NCBI RefSeq assembly: GCF_900107645.1
Contig: NZ_FNQN01000010.1
Span: forward strand, 1 to 64,000
Reading direction: 5' to 3'
DNA: 64,000 nucleotides
Source of the DNA: Desulfuromusa kysingii
GTDB lineage: Bacteria; Desulfobacterota; Desulfuromonadia; Desulfuromonadales; Geopsychrobacteraceae
Below, piece after piece: positions 62,891-64,000 of the stretch; position 1 is the first letter of the stretch; each line of letters starts with the position of its first letter. The notes beneath the pieces were generated by a model. It saw nothing but the letters and a program-made list of their open reading frames with translations, did no database searches and was not told the origin of the DNA. The position numbers and the translations under genes were made by a program.

Positions 62891-64000
62891 ATGAACATTG
62901 TCCTCGGCATTATAATCATCTTAGCAACCATCTATTTGCTGGTAAAACAGTATGACACCCGTATGGTATTGATCGCTGCTGGTTTTCTGATGGCAGGGAT
63001 CGCTTTAGAGCCACTGTCTGTCCTTGATGCCTTTGCTAAACGGATGACGACTGGCAGTCTGATTCAGGCAATTTGTTCGGTCATGGGTTTTGCCTTTGTC
63101 ATGAATGCGACCAAATGTGACCAGCACCTGATTCATTTAGTTGCTAAGGGCCTATCAAAGGTTCGCATGGTTCTTATTCCTGGTGCGACTCTGGCAACCT
63201 TTGCCATCAATATGGCGCTTCCGAGCGCCGCCGGATGCGCAGCGGCGGTGGGCGCGATCTTTATCCCTCTGCTGATTTCTACCGGTGTGCATCCCGCAAT
63301 TGCCGCCACCGCTGTTTTTGCCGGGACGTTCGGGAGCATGTTGAATCCGGGGTTGTCACATAACCCCTTTATTGCCAAGCTCGCTGACGTTGATGTGATG
63401 AGTGTTATCAATACCCATGCGAAAGCGGATATCATCTCTGGTGTTATCGGGGCTCTTTGCTTGACCGCTGTCGCCATTTATCTGAAAGAACATAAGGGCT
63501 ATGTTCCGGAAGAGGGTGAGTTAGACAATACTATAGACAAAGCCAATCCGTTGTTCGCCATTGTCCCTTTAGTTCCTGTCACGATACTCGTTCTCGGTGC
63601 TAGTGGTCTGGTTCCGGCATTGAAGATGGGAGTTGCCCAAGCGATGATTATTGGTTGCTTGCTCGGTCTGGCTCTGACGCGGACTTCGCCAACTAAAGTG
63701 ACGTTGAAATTTTTTGAAGGTATGGGTTCCGCCTACGGTAGCATTATGGGTATCATCATCGCTGCGGCTGTTTTTGTCGGTGGGATGCAGTCCCTCGGCT
63801 TGGTCAGCGCATTTATTGACCTGTTAACCAACACTCCAAGTATTGCTAAATTGGGTGGCACTTTCGGTCCCTTTATCCTTGGCCTGATTTGCGGTTCCGG
63901 TGATGCTGCCGCCTTTGCTTTTAACGAAGCGGTCACTCCGCATGCTGCCCAGTTCGGGATGGAAGTGGCTAATATGGGGAGTATTGCTGCACTAGCCGGA
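62891..64000 (+). CDS. DcuC-type C4-dicarboxylate carrier, truncated by window end
   Basis: At least 370 residues are encoded before the window ends; the family has about 450-460. It has many membrane helices and the DcuC features MNIVLGIIIILATIYLLVKQYDTRMVLI, INMALPSAAGCAAAVGAIFIPLLIST, GTFGSMLNPGLSHNPFIAK and GPFILGLICGSGDAAAFAFNEAVTPHA. Dcu carriers exchange fumarate, aspartate and succinate across the inner membrane under anaerobic conditions. Following racemase-aspartase, it could take up aspartate and release succinate or fumarate. AAAGGAA precedes the ATG. The 109-bp gap before it contains nothing notable. Confidence 0.9.
   Translation, partial: MNIVLGIIIILATIYLLVKQYDTRMVLIAAGFLMAGIALEPLSVLDAFAKRMTTGSLIQAICSVMGFAFVMNATKCDQHLIHLVAKGLSKVRMVLIPGATLATFAINMALPSAAGCAAAVGAIFIPLLISTGVHPAIAATAVFAGTFGSMLNPGLSHNPFIAKLADVDVMSVINTHAKADIISGVIGALCLTAVAIYLKEHKGYVPEEGELDNTIDKANPLFAIVPLVPVTILVLGASGLVPALKMGVAQAMIIGCLLGLALTRTSPTKVTLKFFEGMGSAYGSIMGIIIAAAVFVGGMQSLGLVSAFIDLLTNTPSIAKLGGTFGPFILGLICGSGDAAAFAFNEAVTPHAAQFGMEVANMGSIAALAG

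Overview
The window reads as part of the chromosome of an anaerobic or facultative Gram-negative bacterium, most likely of the Desulfuromonadia (Desulfuromonas/Pelobacter/Geobacter relatives). This placement is inferred from the mixture of multihaem c-type cytochromes, a haem-binding sensor kinase paired with a sigma-54 activator, a complete Tol-Pal system, NifU-like and NhaD proteins, and an aspartase/C4-dicarboxylate carrier set. No rRNA gene or other direct taxonomic marker is present.

Layout. 1-3180 is the end of an integrated element: an IS256-family insertion sequence cut by the window edge, an array of about 136-bp CTAG-rich repeats, a Fic-family gene, and a 46-nt 3' fragment of tRNA-Phe that looks like an attachment site. 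3191-8000 holds the tRNA-Phe terminator, a LysE-type exporter, a thioesterase, a YciI-like protein and a two-component pair. A sigma-54 promoter and two palindromes separate that pair from a divergent NapC-type/octahaem HAO-like cytochrome operon (8264-10211). 10299-13237 has housekeeping genes (TrmO, EamA, Crp-type regulator). 13424-19941 is a one-strand run: DUF547 protein, FNR-like flavoprotein, radical SAM-SPASM protein, a TVP38 protein, a TVP38-disulfide reductase fusion, a DUF302 protein and a small exported protein. 19967-29201 carries PBP1A, queC-folE2, a DnaA-box cluster and tolQRAB-pal-cpoB. 29262-36371 has an antiporter, two small proteins, a LysR regulator, a NifU-like scaffold, plsY, mltG and hemL.

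36847-53460 is a lipid-metabolism block: an outer-membrane/RND cluster (DUF1302, DUF1329, YCF48-like, MMPL) followed by a beta-oxidation operon (acyl-CoA ligase, FadN-like, thiolase, acyl-CoA dehydrogenase) and then MBL, enoyl-CoA hydratase and ferredoxin genes. The same promoter-embedded motif precedes both the outer-membrane cluster and the beta-oxidation operon, suggesting joint control and a shared hydrophobic substrate. 53925-57800 has NhaD, a TPR protein, a YegP-type protein and a TauE-type permease.

58016-64000 is a catabolic unit: a LysR regulator divergent from an amidohydrolase, an aspartate/glutamate racemase fused in frame to aspartase, and a DcuC-type carrier cut by the window end. 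Together they could take an N-substituted or D-aspartate derivative to fumarate. The fusion, which has an internal ribosome-binding site and ATG at the domain boundary, the haem-sensor/sigma-54/HAO circuit and the co-regulated DUF1302-RND/beta-oxidation block are the most noteworthy items.
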